Counted from the stretch's first letter, positions 38,343-48,527 are shown. The stretch: DNA of 64,000 bases from Ensifer adhaerens (GCA_900215285.1 OCMG01000001.1:1-64000); one strand, 5' to 3'. A program made the numbers and translations. Notes: generated from the sequence alone by a model not told the origin.

Positions 38343-38369
38343 GGTGTCCACCTCCGTTAGGTGGACACC
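38343..38369 (-). promoter_or_regulatory. Hairpin presenting the tnpA ribosome-binding site in its loop
   Basis: Perfect 10-base arms GGTGTCCACC (38343-38352) and GGTGGACACC (38360-38369) with a 7-base loop, directly upstream of the tnpA GTG. On the minus strand the loop and stem edge hold the GGAGG. This could limit transposase synthesis. Confidence 0.6.
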
Positions 38370-38420
38370 TCATGCAGCACGGCGCTCAATGACAAAAGGT
38401 GCACGGAAATTCGCGCTTAC

Positions 38421-38428
38421 GGATGACC
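38421..38428 (+). repeat. 8-base target-site duplication, right copy
   Basis: GGATGACC directly after the right end of the IS66 element, identical to 35834-35841. Confidence 0.92.
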
Positions 38429-39210
38429 GTCTCCAACTCAGGCCTGTCGCTGTTTACGAGATCGTCAGGAAAGAGGGAGACTCGGAACTCGCCAGGCCTG
38501 CGAGCAGCCTTCTATGGTCGGGTTTCGCGGCAGGGCTGTCGATTGGATTTTCCGTTTTCACCCAGGCGACGCTACGCCACTATTTGCCCGACGCCGACTG
38601 GCGACCGCTGGTGGAGTGCTGGGGTTACGCGGTCGGCTTCCTGATTGTCATTCTCGCCCGCCAGCAGCTCTTTACAGAAATCACGCTGACCGCCATGCTG
38701 CCGTTTCTGGCAAAGCCCAGCGCCCAAGGCGCTTGGGCCATCGCAAGGCTTTGGTCGCTCGTCTTTGCGGCCAATCTGGCTGGCACGCTGGTTTTCGGAG
38801 CAGCGGTTGCGTTCGATGTGCTTCATATGCCGGAGATTCGTGCCGCAGCCCTGGAGATTGCTCGGGAAGCCTTGGAGCCATCGCGCGGCTATATGTTCCT
38901 GCGTGCTATCGCCGCCGGATGGCTGATCGCCACGGTCGTGTGGCTGTTGCCTTCAGCGGAAAGTTCCCGTTTCCCCGTCATCGCCCTGCTGACCTATCTC
39001 ATCGCCCTTTTTCATCTCTCGCACATTGTCGCCGGTTCGGTGGAAGCCGCTTCGCTCATGTTCTCCGGGGATCTCGATGTCGGCCGTGCCATCACCCATT
39101 TCTATCTTCCGACCCTTTGCGGCAATGTGATTGGCGGCAGTGCTCTATTCGCCCTCATCAGCTATGCTCAGATTGCGGAAGAACTCGAAATGTCGGCCGA
39201 AGAGAAGTAG
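38429..39210 (+). pseudogene. 3' part of formate/nitrite-transporter gene interrupted by IS66
   Basis: The frame supplies the remaining 260 residues of an FNT-family channel: about six membrane helices, with 'WSGFAAGLSIGFSVFTQ' at the first, 'ILARQQLFTEIT' in the second, 'FAANLAGTLVFGA' and 'LPTLCGNVIGGSALFAL' near the end, matching the FNT signature regions. These proteins pass formate or nitrite; the YfdC-like branch is of uncertain substrate. The product could be restored only by precise excision. An in-frame ATG after the element might give an N-terminally shorter protein with all helices. Confidence 0.85.
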
Positions 39211-39671
39211 GAACCGAACATAATCGATGATGCGCGTCGTGCCTTGCGTTAAGATTGTTTCCAATTCGTGCCCGTGAATAAACGAGTCGCAAAACCGGCC
39301 CAATAGACAAGTCTGTGCGCCTTAAGGCCCAGGCTCAGTACTTGGCGGTATGGGGTACGCGGGAAATAATTTCCGCTTTGGGGCCTTGAGCGGACGGTCT
39401 GATGTCGGAGCGTCGAAGGGTTAACGGACATCGGAGAATTTGCATTTGGTCATGTAGCTTCCGTCTGTAAAAGTACCCCAGATGGCTGCTGGACCACACT
39501 TCTCCATGTCCGACTGAGACCACGGGATCCAGATTTGGTTCACGGGCGTGCTTCTCGGCTTTCGACGACATTCCTTTGCGATTCGTCGTTAGCGCCTTCA
39601 CAGCAAACTTCGTCGCCAATAAAACGCATTTGCCCTCCACAAAGCGAAATTGAACGGACGCGCGAGATTGC
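39211..39671. other. Intergenic stretch, no confident gene
   Basis: About 460 bases between the convergent FNT remnant and the PAS-GGDEF-EAL gene. Short open frames on both strands have no recognisable content. No clear terminator hairpin stands out. Confidence 0.4.
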
Positions 39672-42086
39672 TCAAGAGGCGTGTGAAAATCTGCGGTACA
39701 AGTGCTCGCTCGAGGCCTCACGCTCGAACAGAAATCCTTGCGCGCTGTCGCAGCCGGCTGCACGGACGATCTCGAGTTGTGCCTGCGTTTCTACACCTTC
39801 TGCGATCACCTCGATATTAAGTGCATGGGCAAGCTGGATGACGGAGGCAACAATGGCGGCATTCTGATCGTCGGTCAGGATCTCGGCAATCAAGCTCCTG
39901 TCAATTTTCAGACGGTCGAACGGAAAAAGCCTCAGGCTACTTAAAGAGGCATATCCCGCTCCGAAATCATCAAGGGAGACAGTGATTCCGTAACTCTTAA
40001 GCGCATGAAGATCTGCCAGAACGTGCTGATCGCGCTTCAAGATTGCAGACTCGGTGATCTCGACTTCAAGACGCGTAGGCTCAATACCTAAGGTTTTGAC
40101 TTTCTCGATCAGGTGGTGAACGAAATTCCCGCTCTTGAGCTGTTTGGGTGAGACGTTGAGCGACAGCATGTAGCCCTTCGGCAGAGAGGGAATGTCCTCA
40201 ACGACCTTGTCGATCAGATAGGAGCCGAGCGCATCGATAAGGCCGCTGAGCTCTGCTTGCTGGATAAACTCTGTCGGCACAATCCAGCCGCGGGTCGGGT
40301 GATGCCAACGCATTAGCGCTTCGACACCAACAATCTCTCGATCCCGGCATCGGACGGTCGGCTGATATTCAATGGTGAGGGAGCCGTCTTTGATTGCGGT
40401 CTCGAGATCATTTTCGAGTTGCCTTGCAGAGAGAACTTCAGCGAGGAGAGCATCATCAAACAGTCGATAGGCGCGTTTGCCGTTCTCCTTGACGTAGTAG
40501 AGCGCGATATCGGCGTCATGGAGCATCTGCTCCAATTCGATCGATCTGCCCCTGGAGGTCGCAATGCCGACGGATGCGCCGATGCTAATGTCGCGTGGTC
40601 CAATCCGAAACGGTGCGCCAAGCTGACTGACGACATCCGCCGCAATCTGCTTAAGGATTTCTTCCGTGGAATCGCTGCGGCTCGAGAAGATCGCGAACTC
40701 GTCGCCGCCCAGGCGCGCCACAAGCCCATGGCCCTTGGCGACGGTTTCCAGTCGAATGGCGACTGCGCGTAATAATTCGTCGCCTACCGCATGACCATAT
40801 CTGTCGTTGGCCGCTTTGAACCCGTCGAGGTCGATGAGCATGACAGAGGCCGACCGGTGGCGGCCGGCTGCTCTATCGGCCACGGCGCGATAGAGGCCGG
40901 TGCGGTTGAGTAATCCGGTCAGCGTGTCATGTGCGGCTGCGTGCGCATTCTGCGCCTGCATTCGGATACTCTCCCGATGCTCGAGAGTGATGTCGCGCGC
41001 CAGTTTCACAATTTTGTAGGGTTTTCCGGACGGTGTCAGAACAGGATTGTAGGTGGCCTCGAACCAGACGTCGCTGCCATTCTTGGCTCGACGTTCGAAC
41101 TGGGAGGACTGGAAGTAGCCTCGGCGAAGCCTTTTCCAAAAGTAACGGTATTCTGCAGTGTTTCGCGCATCGAGCGGCATAAACATTGAGTGGTGAGCGC
41201 CTTTAACCTCGGAAAGCCGATAGCCGAGAGCATGAAGGAACTTGTCGTTCGCATCGAGAAGAATGCCGTCAATACTGAATTCGGCGACAGCCAAGGACTT
41301 GCGGATCGCCTCGATCTGACCTTCGCGATCAGCATCCAGGAGTTTTTGTGGCGTGATATCCGTCGCGAATTTGATAATGCGACTCGGGCGTCCGGAAAGA
41401 TCTACTACGGGGCAATAAGACGCCTGCAACCAGATCTCCTGCCCGTCCTTTCGCCTTCGCCGCATCTGCGAGGAAAACTCCTGCCCGTCGGTAAGATTGG
41501 TCCAGAGATGATGATAGCGTTCCGCATCCGCTTCTTCGGGAAACATGAAGATCGAATGATGTTGGCCTTTGACCTCGGACAGTTCGAAACCATAGATTCC
41601 GAGATAGTTTGCGTTGGCATCGACAAGGCGCCCATCGAGATCGAACTCCGCAATTGCCAGTGTCCGTCTTGCAGCATCCAACTCGCCATCCAGGTCGGGC
41701 TCGCTGGGCAACAGCCCCGCATCCCTGGAGACGACAAGGAAGAACTTGTCGATCTTGCCATCGGTGCCAAGGGTCCCATTCACTGTGACATGAACACTGA
41801 ACCTATCGCCCTGTGATCCGGTGATTGAGCATCGACCAGCCCAATGCCGGCCGGAAAGTAACCGTTCAAAAACTTCGCCTTTCTGTTGGGTAAAGCAGGT
41901 TCTTGAGGATAGCAGGGCGGCGATATCGCTGCCCCGCAAGTCGCCTATGGGAAGCTCCAGAACGGTCAGGAACGCGTCGTTGAAATCCAGGATGGTGCCA
42001 TTCTTGTCCGCGATGCAGGTTCCAAACGCGCTGTCGAGGTTCTTTGCGCCACAGTCAGCGCCAGACGTGGATGAGGTTGCTTTCAT
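39672..42086 (-). CDS. Soluble triple-PAS GGDEF-EAL cyclic-di-GMP enzyme
   Basis: An 804-residue protein without membrane helices. Three PAS-type domains (about 15-125, 135-250 and 260-375) are followed by GGDEF (LGGDEFAIF, about residue 465) and EAL (GVEALMRWHHP near 590; SLDDFGAGYASLS near 695). Both catalytic signatures are intact. PAS 2 and 3 carry the K-G-x-H-H-S-x-F pattern also present in the adjacent chemoreceptor, so both proteins may sense the same redox or small-ligand cue. It starts 15 bases after the chemoreceptor stop and is surely co-transcribed. Confidence 0.9.
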   Translation of the reverse strand: MKATSSTSGADCGAKNLDSAFGTCIADKNGTILDFNDAFLTVLELPIGDLRGSDIAALLSSRTCFTQQKGEVFERLLSGRHWAGRCSITGSQGDRFSVHVTVNGTLGTDGKIDKFFLVVSRDAGLLPSEPDLDGELDAARRTLAIAEFDLDGRLVDANANYLGIYGFELSEVKGQHHSIFMFPEEADAERYHHLWTNLTDGQEFSSQMRRRRKDGQEIWLQASYCPVVDLSGRPSRIIKFATDITPQKLLDADREGQIEAIRKSLAVAEFSIDGILLDANDKFLHALGYRLSEVKGAHHSMFMPLDARNTAEYRYFWKRLRRGYFQSSQFERRAKNGSDVWFEATYNPVLTPSGKPYKIVKLARDITLEHRESIRMQAQNAHAAAHDTLTGLLNRTGLYRAVADRAAGRHRSASVMLIDLDGFKAANDRYGHAVGDELLRAVAIRLETVAKGHGLVARLGGDEFAIFSSRSDSTEEILKQIAADVVSQLGAPFRIGPRDISIGASVGIATSRGRSIELEQMLHDADIALYYVKENGKRAYRLFDDALLAEVLSARQLENDLETAIKDGSLTIEYQPTVRCRDREIVGVEALMRWHHPTRGWIVPTEFIQQAELSGLIDALGSYLIDKVVEDIPSLPKGYMLSLNVSPKQLKSGNFVHHLIEKVKTLGIEPTRLEVEITESAILKRDQHVLADLHALKSYGITVSLDDFGAGYASLSSLRLFPFDRLKIDRSLIAEILTDDQNAAIVASVIQLAHALNIEVIAEGVETQAQLEIVRAAGCDSAQGFLFEREASSEHLYRRFSHAS

Positions 42087-42101
42087 GATGAACGGAACTC
42101 G

Positions 42102-43892
42102 TCAAAATTCTTGCCAGTCGTTCACCACGGCAAGATTGCCGGATCGTGAATTCGAATGCCGAAGCATGGGCACAGAAGTTGCCCGGCTCATCTCAGTGCG
42201 CGGTCTTGAGACTTGACCTTGGTGCGAGTGTATCGTCTCCACCCGCGCTCTATCGCGGGTCTTGAACATAGCGAGTAGATTGGAGAGCGTCTCTGCTTCA
42301 CTTGCCAGGGTGTGGCTCTGGGCATTGGATTCCTCCGCCATGGCAGCGTTCTTCTGCGTCCCCTGGTCAATGGAGTTAATGGCAGCATTGATTTCTTTCA
42401 GCGCCGACGACTGTTCACGCGACGATTCAACGATCGCGCTGACGTTGACGCTGACGTCGGAAACCTGCGTCACGATCTCGCGCAAGGCACTGCCTGTCTT
42501 GTCGACCAATGCCACTCCCTCACTCACCTGCGAAGCGGAGCGGGTGATCAATTCCTTGATCTCCTTTGCGGCGATGGCAGAACGTTGCGCGAGTTCGCGC
42601 ACTTCCTGTGCGACGACAGCGAAACCCTTTCCGGCCTCGCCGGCACGCGCAGCCTCAACGCCTGCGTTGAGGGCCAACAGGTTGGTCTGGAACGCAATCG
42701 TGTCGATGACGCCGATGATGTTGCTGATCTGGTGAGACGACGCCTCGATCGCTTGCATGGCGGCGATTGCACTGTCCACGACCTTGCCCGACCCTTCGGC
42801 ATTGACACGCATCTGGTTGACCAATTCCCCGGCTTCGCGGGCGCGCCGTGCGGAATCACTGACCGTGGTTGTGATCTCCTCCAGCGCTGCCGCTGTCTGT
42901 TCGACGGAGGCAGCCTGCTGTTCTGTGCGTTGAGAGAGACTGTCGGCACTGGCGCGAACTTCACCCGCTCCGGCGGCAATGGCGCTAGCATTCTGTCCAA
43001 TCTGGCCAACCGTATTTTCCAGCTTCTCGACGGAGGCATTAAAGTCCGTCTTGATGCGTTCCAGGTTACCGGGAAACTGGACATCGATGCGTTGCTGCAG
43101 GTCACCTTCGGCCAAATTATGCAATGCGCCAGCCAAGGCATTGACTGCTCTGACCCGTCCCGTGACGTCTGTCGCAAACTTCACGATCTTGATGATATTG
43201 CCATTTTCGTCTGCGATAGGATTGTAAGAGGCGTTGAGGACGACTTCGTTGCCCGATTTTCCGTAGCGCACATATTCATTGGTATCGAAGTGACCGGACC
43301 TCAACTTGTCCCAGAAGGCCCTGTATTCGGGGCTGTTCGCATATTGCTCGCTGACGAAGAGCCTATGGTGTTTGCCCCTGATCTCATCGACCTGATAGCC
43401 CATCACCTTGGAAAAGTTCTCGTTCGCATCGAGGATGATGCCGTCGGGAGTAAAGGAAATGACAGCATTTCCGCGGGACATGGCCTGTATCTGGTTGCGA
43501 TAATCCGTGTTGAGCAGGCGTTCCTTGGCGTTTGACCATTCAACCGAATAGCCCTGGATCCTGCCACCCTGGATCAGCGGCGTAACAATGAGGTCGAATG
43601 CGTGCCGGCCGACATTGATGGTCGCTTTGTGAGGCTTGGTCAGCTTGGCCAGCATCCCCCTTTGATGCCCGGGGTTCTTGTGGAAGATATCGATGTTGGA
43701 ACCCACAAGAGTGGCAAGCGAAAAGCGCGGCAGATCCTTTTGCAAATCCGCTTCCGCCTCGCCGAGAAGCTCGCGAACGGAGTTGTTGATGTAGACAATG
43801 TTCAGGTTAGCGTCGGCCAGCATGACGTTGCCGTGCAACGTTTCGACAGACATCATTTGGAGCTTTTTGGTTTGCGAGAGAATGGCGAACAT
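42102..43892 (-). CDS. PAS-domain methyl-accepting chemotaxis protein
   Basis: A 596-residue cytoplasmic-type chemoreceptor. Two PAS domains (about 15-115 and 130-240) lead to a HAMP-like linker (about 245-295) and the MCP signalling domain (about 300-545) with tip [20 protein letters not shown]. There is no membrane helix. The architecture resembles BdlA- or Aer-like receptors that sense redox or oxygen through PAS-bound cofactors. The start at 43892 gives the family N-terminus; the upstream extension to 44003 is AT-rich and unlike protein. It is first of a two-gene operon with the PAS-GGDEF-EAL gene. Confidence 0.9.
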   Translation of the reverse strand: MFAILSQTKKLQMMSVETLHGNVMLADANLNIVYINNSVRELLGEAEADLQKDLPRFSLATLVGSNIDIFHKNPGHQRGMLAKLTKPHKATINVGRHAFDLIVTPLIQGGRIQGYSVEWSNAKERLLNTDYRNQIQAMSRGNAVISFTPDGIILDANENFSKVMGYQVDEIRGKHHRLFVSEQYANSPEYRAFWDKLRSGHFDTNEYVRYGKSGNEVVLNASYNPIADENGNIIKIVKFATDVTGRVRAVNALAGALHNLAEGDLQQRIDVQFPGNLERIKTDFNASVEKLENTVGQIGQNASAIAAGAGEVRASADSLSQRTEQQAASVEQTAAALEEITTTVSDSARRAREAGELVNQMRVNAEGSGKVVDSAIAAMQAIEASSHQISNIIGVIDTIAFQTNLLALNAGVEAARAGEAGKGFAVVAQEVRELAQRSAIAAKEIKELITRSASQVSEGVALVDKTGSALREIVTQVSDVSVNVSAIVESSREQSSALKEINAAINSIDQGTQKNAAMAEESNAQSHTLASEAETLSNLLAMFKTRDRARVETIHSHQGQVSRPRTEMSRATSVPMLRHSNSRSGNLAVVNDWQEF

Positions 43893-44362
43893 GACGGCCT
43901 CAGAGTCAATATGTAAGTTTGCTTTATTAATGTATCTATATATCTCATAAAATATATTTAACGTGACCCTTAAAGATAGAAATTTTATGCAAAAGTCTAA
44001 CAAGCATGGTGCGATGTTCAGGTGACGCTGGTGACCGGCGAATGCAGCCCCGAAAAGCTCAGCGGCCGCTTTTGAGCAAATCTCGTCCTTCGCGCGAACG
44101 ACGGAAATGGAGGCGCAAAGCTGCCTCAGTCTCAGGAGGCTGACATCGTCGGACTACATAATGCCTTTAATCGTTTACCGTGACCCCGACTATTCCGACA
44201 CTTAAGTGGCTTCAAAAGCCTCTTGCCGTCGGCGAGATCTGTGAATTTCCTTCGAAGATCCTGCGAACACGTGCCGGCTACCGGCCTGGTGCTGGATCCT
44301 CCATCTTCTTGATCAACAGGAATGGACCTGTTTCAACCATCTCGACACGGAAGGATAGGACG
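43893..44362. other. AT-rich divergent promoter region
   Basis: About 470 bases between the leftward chemoreceptor and the rightward aldo/keto reductase. The first 90 bases (43893-43985) are strongly AT-rich compared with neighbours and probably contain the chemoreceptor promoter. The remainder holds no credible gene; an upstream in-frame extension of the reductase to 44180 lacks family similarity. Confidence 0.45.
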
Positions 44363-45376
44363 ATGGCCCTCAAGGATATTTTGCCCGGCAAGCTCGGTTT
44401 TGGCGCAGCGCCGCTCGGCAACATGTTTCGCGACATTCCCGAGGAGGAAGCGCTGGCAACAGTCGAGGCCGCATGGGAAGACGGCCTCCGCTATTACGAC
44501 AATGCACCGTTCTATGGCGCGGGTCTCGCCGAAATCCGTATGGGAAAGGCGCTCGCGGGCAAGCCTCGTGATCAGTATGTGGTGAGCACGAAGGTTGGCC
44601 GCCTGATCCTCGACGAGGTTGAAGATATCAGCGCCCGTGATCTCGGCGAGAAGGGTGACGTGTTCAAATATGGGCTGCCGAACAAGATCGTCAACGACTA
44701 TACCGAGGACGCGACCTACCGCTCGATCGAAGACAGCCTGAAGCGCCTCAAGACCGACTATATCGATATCGCCTGGGTCCATGACATCGCGCAGGACTTC
44801 TACGGCGATGAGTGGCTCGCCAAGTTCGAGGAGGCGCGCAAGGGCGCATTCCGCGCGCTCGACCGCATGCGCGACGAAGGCGTGATCAAGGCCTGGGGGC
44901 TCGGCGTCAACAAGGTAGAGCCGATCGAACTGTTGCTGGCTCTGGATGAACCCCGGCCGGATGGTTTCCTGCTGGCCGGGCGGTATTCGCTCCTCGATCA
45001 CGACCGCGCCCTGCAGCGTGTCATGCCGACGGTGGCCGAACGCGGCCTTGGGATCGTCGCAGGCGGTCCCTACAGCTCGGGCGCACTCGTCGGCGGCCCG
45101 AACTTCGAATATGCGCCGGCGACGCCAGAAATCCTCGCCAAGGTCGCCGCGATCAAGGCAATTGCTGATCGCTACGGCATTTCGATGAAGGCTGCAGGGC
45201 TTCAGTTTGCGCTTGCCAACCCGGCGGTTGCAGCGGTCATTCCGGGCGCAAGCCGTCCCGCCCGGATCGCCGAGGACGGGTCCGCACTGCGGGAAACCAT
45301 CCCGGCAGACTTCTGGCGCGAGTTGCGGGATGGCGGTCTCGTCAATCCGGCAGCGCCGCTTCCGATCGAAGACTGA
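44363..45376 (+). CDS. Aldo/keto reductase
   Basis: A 337-residue NAD(P)-dependent oxidoreductase with an (alpha/beta)8 barrel. The catalytic tetrad is visible: Asp and Tyr in YYDNAPFYGAG (about residues 48-58), Lys in VVSTKVGR and His in IAWVHDI. The N-terminal GFGAAPLGNMFRDIPEEEA and late 'IPGASRPARI' match the pyridoxal 4-dehydrogenase / aldose 1-dehydrogenase subgroup of aldo/keto reductases. ATG 44363 has AGGATAGGA upstream. It is convergent with the LysR gene 60 bases downstream, which may or may not control it. Confidence 0.87.
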   Translation: MALKDILPGKLGFGAAPLGNMFRDIPEEEALATVEAAWEDGLRYYDNAPFYGAGLAEIRMGKALAGKPRDQYVVSTKVGRLILDEVEDISARDLGEKGDVFKYGLPNKIVNDYTEDATYRSIEDSLKRLKTDYIDIAWVHDIAQDFYGDEWLAKFEEARKGAFRALDRMRDEGVIKAWGLGVNKVEPIELLLALDEPRPDGFLLAGRYSLLDHDRALQRVMPTVAERGLGIVAGGPYSSGALVGGPNFEYAPATPEILAKVAAIKAIADRYGISMKAAGLQFALANPAVAAVIPGASRPARIAEDGSALRETIPADFWRELRDGGLVNPAAPLPIED

Positions 45377-45436
45377 CCGCCAATTGCAGGGCTGAAGCAG
45401 ACCGGGGCACCATCCTGTCCCGGTCGTTCTCGGCGT

Positions 45437-46342
45437 TTAACGCGGCTGCAGGAACTTCTGCATCCGAGGCACAGCAAAATCGAGGAACGCGCGGACCCGG
45501 GCGGGGAGAAACTGCGAATTGCGATAAAGGGCGTGGACTTCATCCACGACGCCGATATCACTGTCTGCCAGAAGCTCGACGAGTTCGCCACGCTCGATCG
45601 GCCCACGCAGATGATAGTCTGCAAGGCGGATGATGCCGACGCCGGCAATCGCCATCCTGCGCAAGGTGTCACCATTGTTGACCAGCAACGATCCGCTCAG
45701 CATGCGCTCGACAATCCGTCCGCCCTCCCGCATGGGCCAGACGGGCATCGCCCGGCGGAAATTGAAGCCGAGGCAATTGTGATGCACGAGCTCTTCCGGC
45801 GTCATCGGCGTTCCGTGGCGCTTCAGATAGGCAGGAGAAGCGACGATGCAGCGCCTGGTCTCGCCGATCTTGCGTGCCATCAGGTTGGAGTCCGGAAGCT
45901 TGCCGACCCGGATCGCGATATCCGTGCGGTCGAGGTAAAGATCGACCACCTCGTCCGAGAGCGACAGATCGACAATCACATTGGGATAGGCTTCGAAGAA
46001 GGCGGGCAGGATGGGCTCCACGGCCGTCGTGCCGAAGCTCACCGAGGAGGTGATGCGGACGACGCCTTCGGCCTCTGCTCCTCCTTGTGCGATCTGCTGC
46101 TCGGTCTCATCGAGCTGCGAGAGCAGCGCCTGGCTGCGCTCGTAGTAAAACTGTCCTTCTTCGGTCAGGGCTAACCGCCGCGTCGAACGCTCGATCAGCC
46201 GGACCCCCAGCCGAGATTCCAGACGGGCGATCAGTTTCGAGACCGTCGACGGCGTCATCAGCATGAGCCGCGCAGCCTCGGAAAAGCTTCCCGCCTCCAC
46301 CACCCGAACGAACACCATCATTTCGCCTGCGCGATTATCCAT
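45437..46342 (-). CDS. LysR-family transcription regulator
   Basis: A 301-residue LysR protein: N-terminal winged HTH (MMVFVRVVEAGSFSEAARL, then TPSTVSKLIARLESRLGVRL) and a C-terminal effector-binding domain. It belongs to the large CrgA-like branch with 'RLIERSTRRLALTEEG'. Start 46342 fits the family; an in-frame ATG at 46366 adds eight residues. It is divergent from the MFS transporter and probably controls it, as is usual for such pairs. Confidence 0.87.
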   Translation of the reverse strand: MDNRAGEMMVFVRVVEAGSFSEAARLMLMTPSTVSKLIARLESRLGVRLIERSTRRLALTEEGQFYYERSQALLSQLDETEQQIAQGGAEAEGVVRITSSVSFGTTAVEPILPAFFEAYPNVIVDLSLSDEVVDLYLDRTDIAIRVGKLPDSNLMARKIGETRRCIVASPAYLKRHGTPMTPEELVHHNCLGFNFRRAMPVWPMREGGRIVERMLSGSLLVNNGDTLRRMAIAGVGIIRLADYHLRGPIERGELVELLADSDIGVVDEVHALYRNSQFLPARVRAFLDFAVPRMQKFLQPR

Positions 46343-46603
46343 GCCAAACCTGTGATCCGAGTTCACCGAGACAGATAATCCTTAGCAAGCTCCCGCCCCT
46401 CCGTCTTGAGATATGTCGTCTGGAATATCAAATCCTGGTGCCGAAGGGTTAGCCGGTTTTTTGTGAAACGCTTTCTCAAATGCTGGGAACAAGCTCCGTC
46501 TACTGATGACGCGTCCGATGTGAGATCTAATTCTCAGAGCAGCAGCCGGACACGAGTTCCGCAAGAGACTGTTCCCCACACGGTTTTGGAAAGGATCATC
46601 ATC

Positions 46604-47806
46604 ATGGAAATCGTTTCGCAAGCGAACATCGACGTGCAGGTTCCGACCGATCACGCGCGCTCCCGCAATCTGACCCTGCTGGCCTTGGCGCTCGGCAGCT
46701 TTTCGATCGGAACTTCAGAGTTCGCCAGCATGGGCATCATTCAGCTCTTCTCGAAGAGCCTCGGCGTCAGCATTCCCGACGCCACCAGTGCGATCGCCGC
46801 CTACGCTTTTGGTGTCGTCATCGGCGCACCGCTCGTGACGCTGGCCGCCGCCCGCCTTAATCGCCGTACCCTGCTTCTGGTTCTCATGGGCCTGTTCATC
46901 GCCGGCAACGTGCTCTCGGCCATGGCGACAAATCTCGGCTTCTTCATGGTCGCACGCTTCATCAGCGGTATGCCGCAGGGCGCCTATTTCGGTGCTGGTG
47001 CAGTCGTCGCCTCCTATATCGTCGGACCGGGGCAGGCCGGCAAGGCTTTCGCCATTGTCATGACGGGCTTGACCGTCGCGACCATCTTCGGGTCGCCGCT
47101 GGCAACATTCCTCGGGCAGACGATCGGCTGGCGCGAAACCTATCTTGCCGTTGCCGCCTTCTCGCTTCTCGCCTTTGGCGCAATCTTCCAATGGGTGCCG
47201 CGGACCAAGGCGCTTGATGGTGTTCCGGTCATTCAGGAAGTATCGTCGCTTCGCAAGCCGCAGGTCTGGGGCGTGATGATCGTGGCGGCACTCGGTATCG
47301 CCAGCATCTTCGCGGTCTACACCTTCATCGCACCGCTGGTCACCGATGTCGTCAAGCTTTCGCCCGAAATGATCCCGCTTGCGCTCGCGTTGTTCGGCAT
47401 CGGCATGACAGCCGGTAATATTTACGGCGGCAAGCTCGCCGACCACTATCCCGCCCGCGGCATCATACTTGGCTTCGGCAGCACTCTCGTAATCCTTGGT
47501 GCACTGGCGCTCGGTGGCACATATCCTGCAGTCTTCTTCCCCGCTATGTTTGGCGTCGGCGCTGCGATGATGGCGGCAATCCCGACCATCCAGGTGCGGC
47601 TGACTAACTTCGCACCGGAAGCCCCGAGCCTGATGGGTGCGATGAATCTGGCTTCGCTCAATGTCGCAAATGCCATCGGCGCTTGGGCAGGCAGTGTCGC
47701 TGTCGGTGCCGGCTACGGCCTCCTGTCCGCCGCCTGGGCAGGGTTTGCCGTCACGTTGCTGGGGCTTGTTGTCTTCGGTCTAACCCTGTTGCACCGCCGC
47801 GGCTAG
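46604..47806 (+). CDS. MFS drug/sugar-efflux transporter, AraJ-like
   Basis: A 400-residue transporter with twelve predicted membrane helices. The motif 'LGSFSIGTSEFASMGII' at helix 1 and 'SGMPQGAYFGAGAVVA' at helix 4 are typical of the DHA1 AraJ/YdhP-type exporters. ATG 46604 follows AAAGGATCATC; the upstream in-frame extension to 46406 is not protein-like. Divergent from the LysR gene. It probably exports a small organic compound under LysR control. Confidence 0.88.
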   Translation: MEIVSQANIDVQVPTDHARSRNLTLLALALGSFSIGTSEFASMGIIQLFSKSLGVSIPDATSAIAAYAFGVVIGAPLVTLAAARLNRRTLLLVLMGLFIAGNVLSAMATNLGFFMVARFISGMPQGAYFGAGAVVASYIVGPGQAGKAFAIVMTGLTVATIFGSPLATFLGQTIGWRETYLAVAAFSLLAFGAIFQWVPRTKALDGVPVIQEVSSLRKPQVWGVMIVAALGIASIFAVYTFIAPLVTDVVKLSPEMIPLALALFGIGMTAGNIYGGKLADHYPARGIILGFGSTLVILGALALGGTYPAVFFPAMFGVGAAMMAAIPTIQVRLTNFAPEAPSLMGAMNLASLNVANAIGAWAGSVAVGAGYGLLSAAWAGFAVTLLGLVVFGLTLLHRRG

Positions 47807-47862
47807 GAATTGAAATCGCGGATGCTGATGTTTATTCTACGGAACCCAAATCCCGCAATAAT

Positions 47863-47902
47863 AGATCTCCGATCCATTTCGTTTGGAATGGATCGGAGAT
47901 CT
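47863..47902 (+). terminator. Sixteen-base perfect palindromic hairpin after MFS gene
   Basis: AGATCTCCGATCCATT (47863-47878) and its exact reverse complement (47887-47902) with an 8-base loop, 57 bases after the MFS stop. A stem of this length without a T-run can act as a terminator or as a barrier to exonucleases; it could also be a dispersed palindrome. Confidence 0.6.
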
Positions 47903-48527
47903 CGATTCTGACCAATCGCCACGTTGAGATTTAAAGTCGACGTCGCCATCTATAATGAACGGATGCCTCTTCAGAGGATGGTCGCGCAATTTCAGACCGT
48001 CAGGCTGCGGCACCAAATCAGCTTATAGGTATCAAAAAAGCAAATGTCCCGTACTGGCGAAGGCGACGAAACTCTTGTCATAGATGTTGTCCGTTTTCTG
48101 ACGTGTGCGGCCTGCCCCGCAAAGGCTGTGATGGGGGCGCAAAGCGGTCGGTATGCGTGACCGAAACTTGGTCGAGAAATATGCTTTGCCAACGTCTTCG
48201 CCCTTACTCTTTTGAAAAGGCCGGCGTGTCTTTGATTGCTATCCCAGACCAACCCGCGAAGAGGTGATTGCCACTGCAGAAAGCCCTCTCGCAGAAAGAT
48301 GGCGTCTCGTCTGATATGGGTTCGAGAAAGCGTCTGCGATTTTCTTCGCGACAATCATCGATGACGCGCTTGCCGGAAAGGCGGAGCAGGTGATTGTCAA
48401 ACGCATACTCAGTTTCCTGCTTACGAGCAACGAGCTGGCATGCAAGCATAGCTGCCGGCTTTGATTCACGCGAACTCCCGAACTTTCCAGCGGCAGGCTC
48501 ACCATTCGTGACTGGACTTGCTTCTTT

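Larger units (their letters stand above)
35842..38420. mobile_element. Complete IS66-family insertion sequence
   Basis: A 2579-base element with terminal inverted repeats GTAAGCGCTCATTTCCGTGCAC at the left (35842-35863) and GTAAGCGCGAATTTCCGTGCAC reversed at the right, two mismatches in 22. It carries tnpA, tnpB and tnpC, all on the minus strand and all open. Perfect 8-base target duplications flank it and the host gene rejoins in frame when it is removed, so insertion is recent and the element may still be mobile. Confidence 0.95.

Noticed and set aside
39249..39431. 60-codon minus-strand frame
   Set aside because: Short, no family resemblance and no convincing start.
48000..48450. Minus-strand frames resembling a decayed transposase
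   Set aside because: Only short stretches in different frames; no catalytic motif or inverted ends could be identified.
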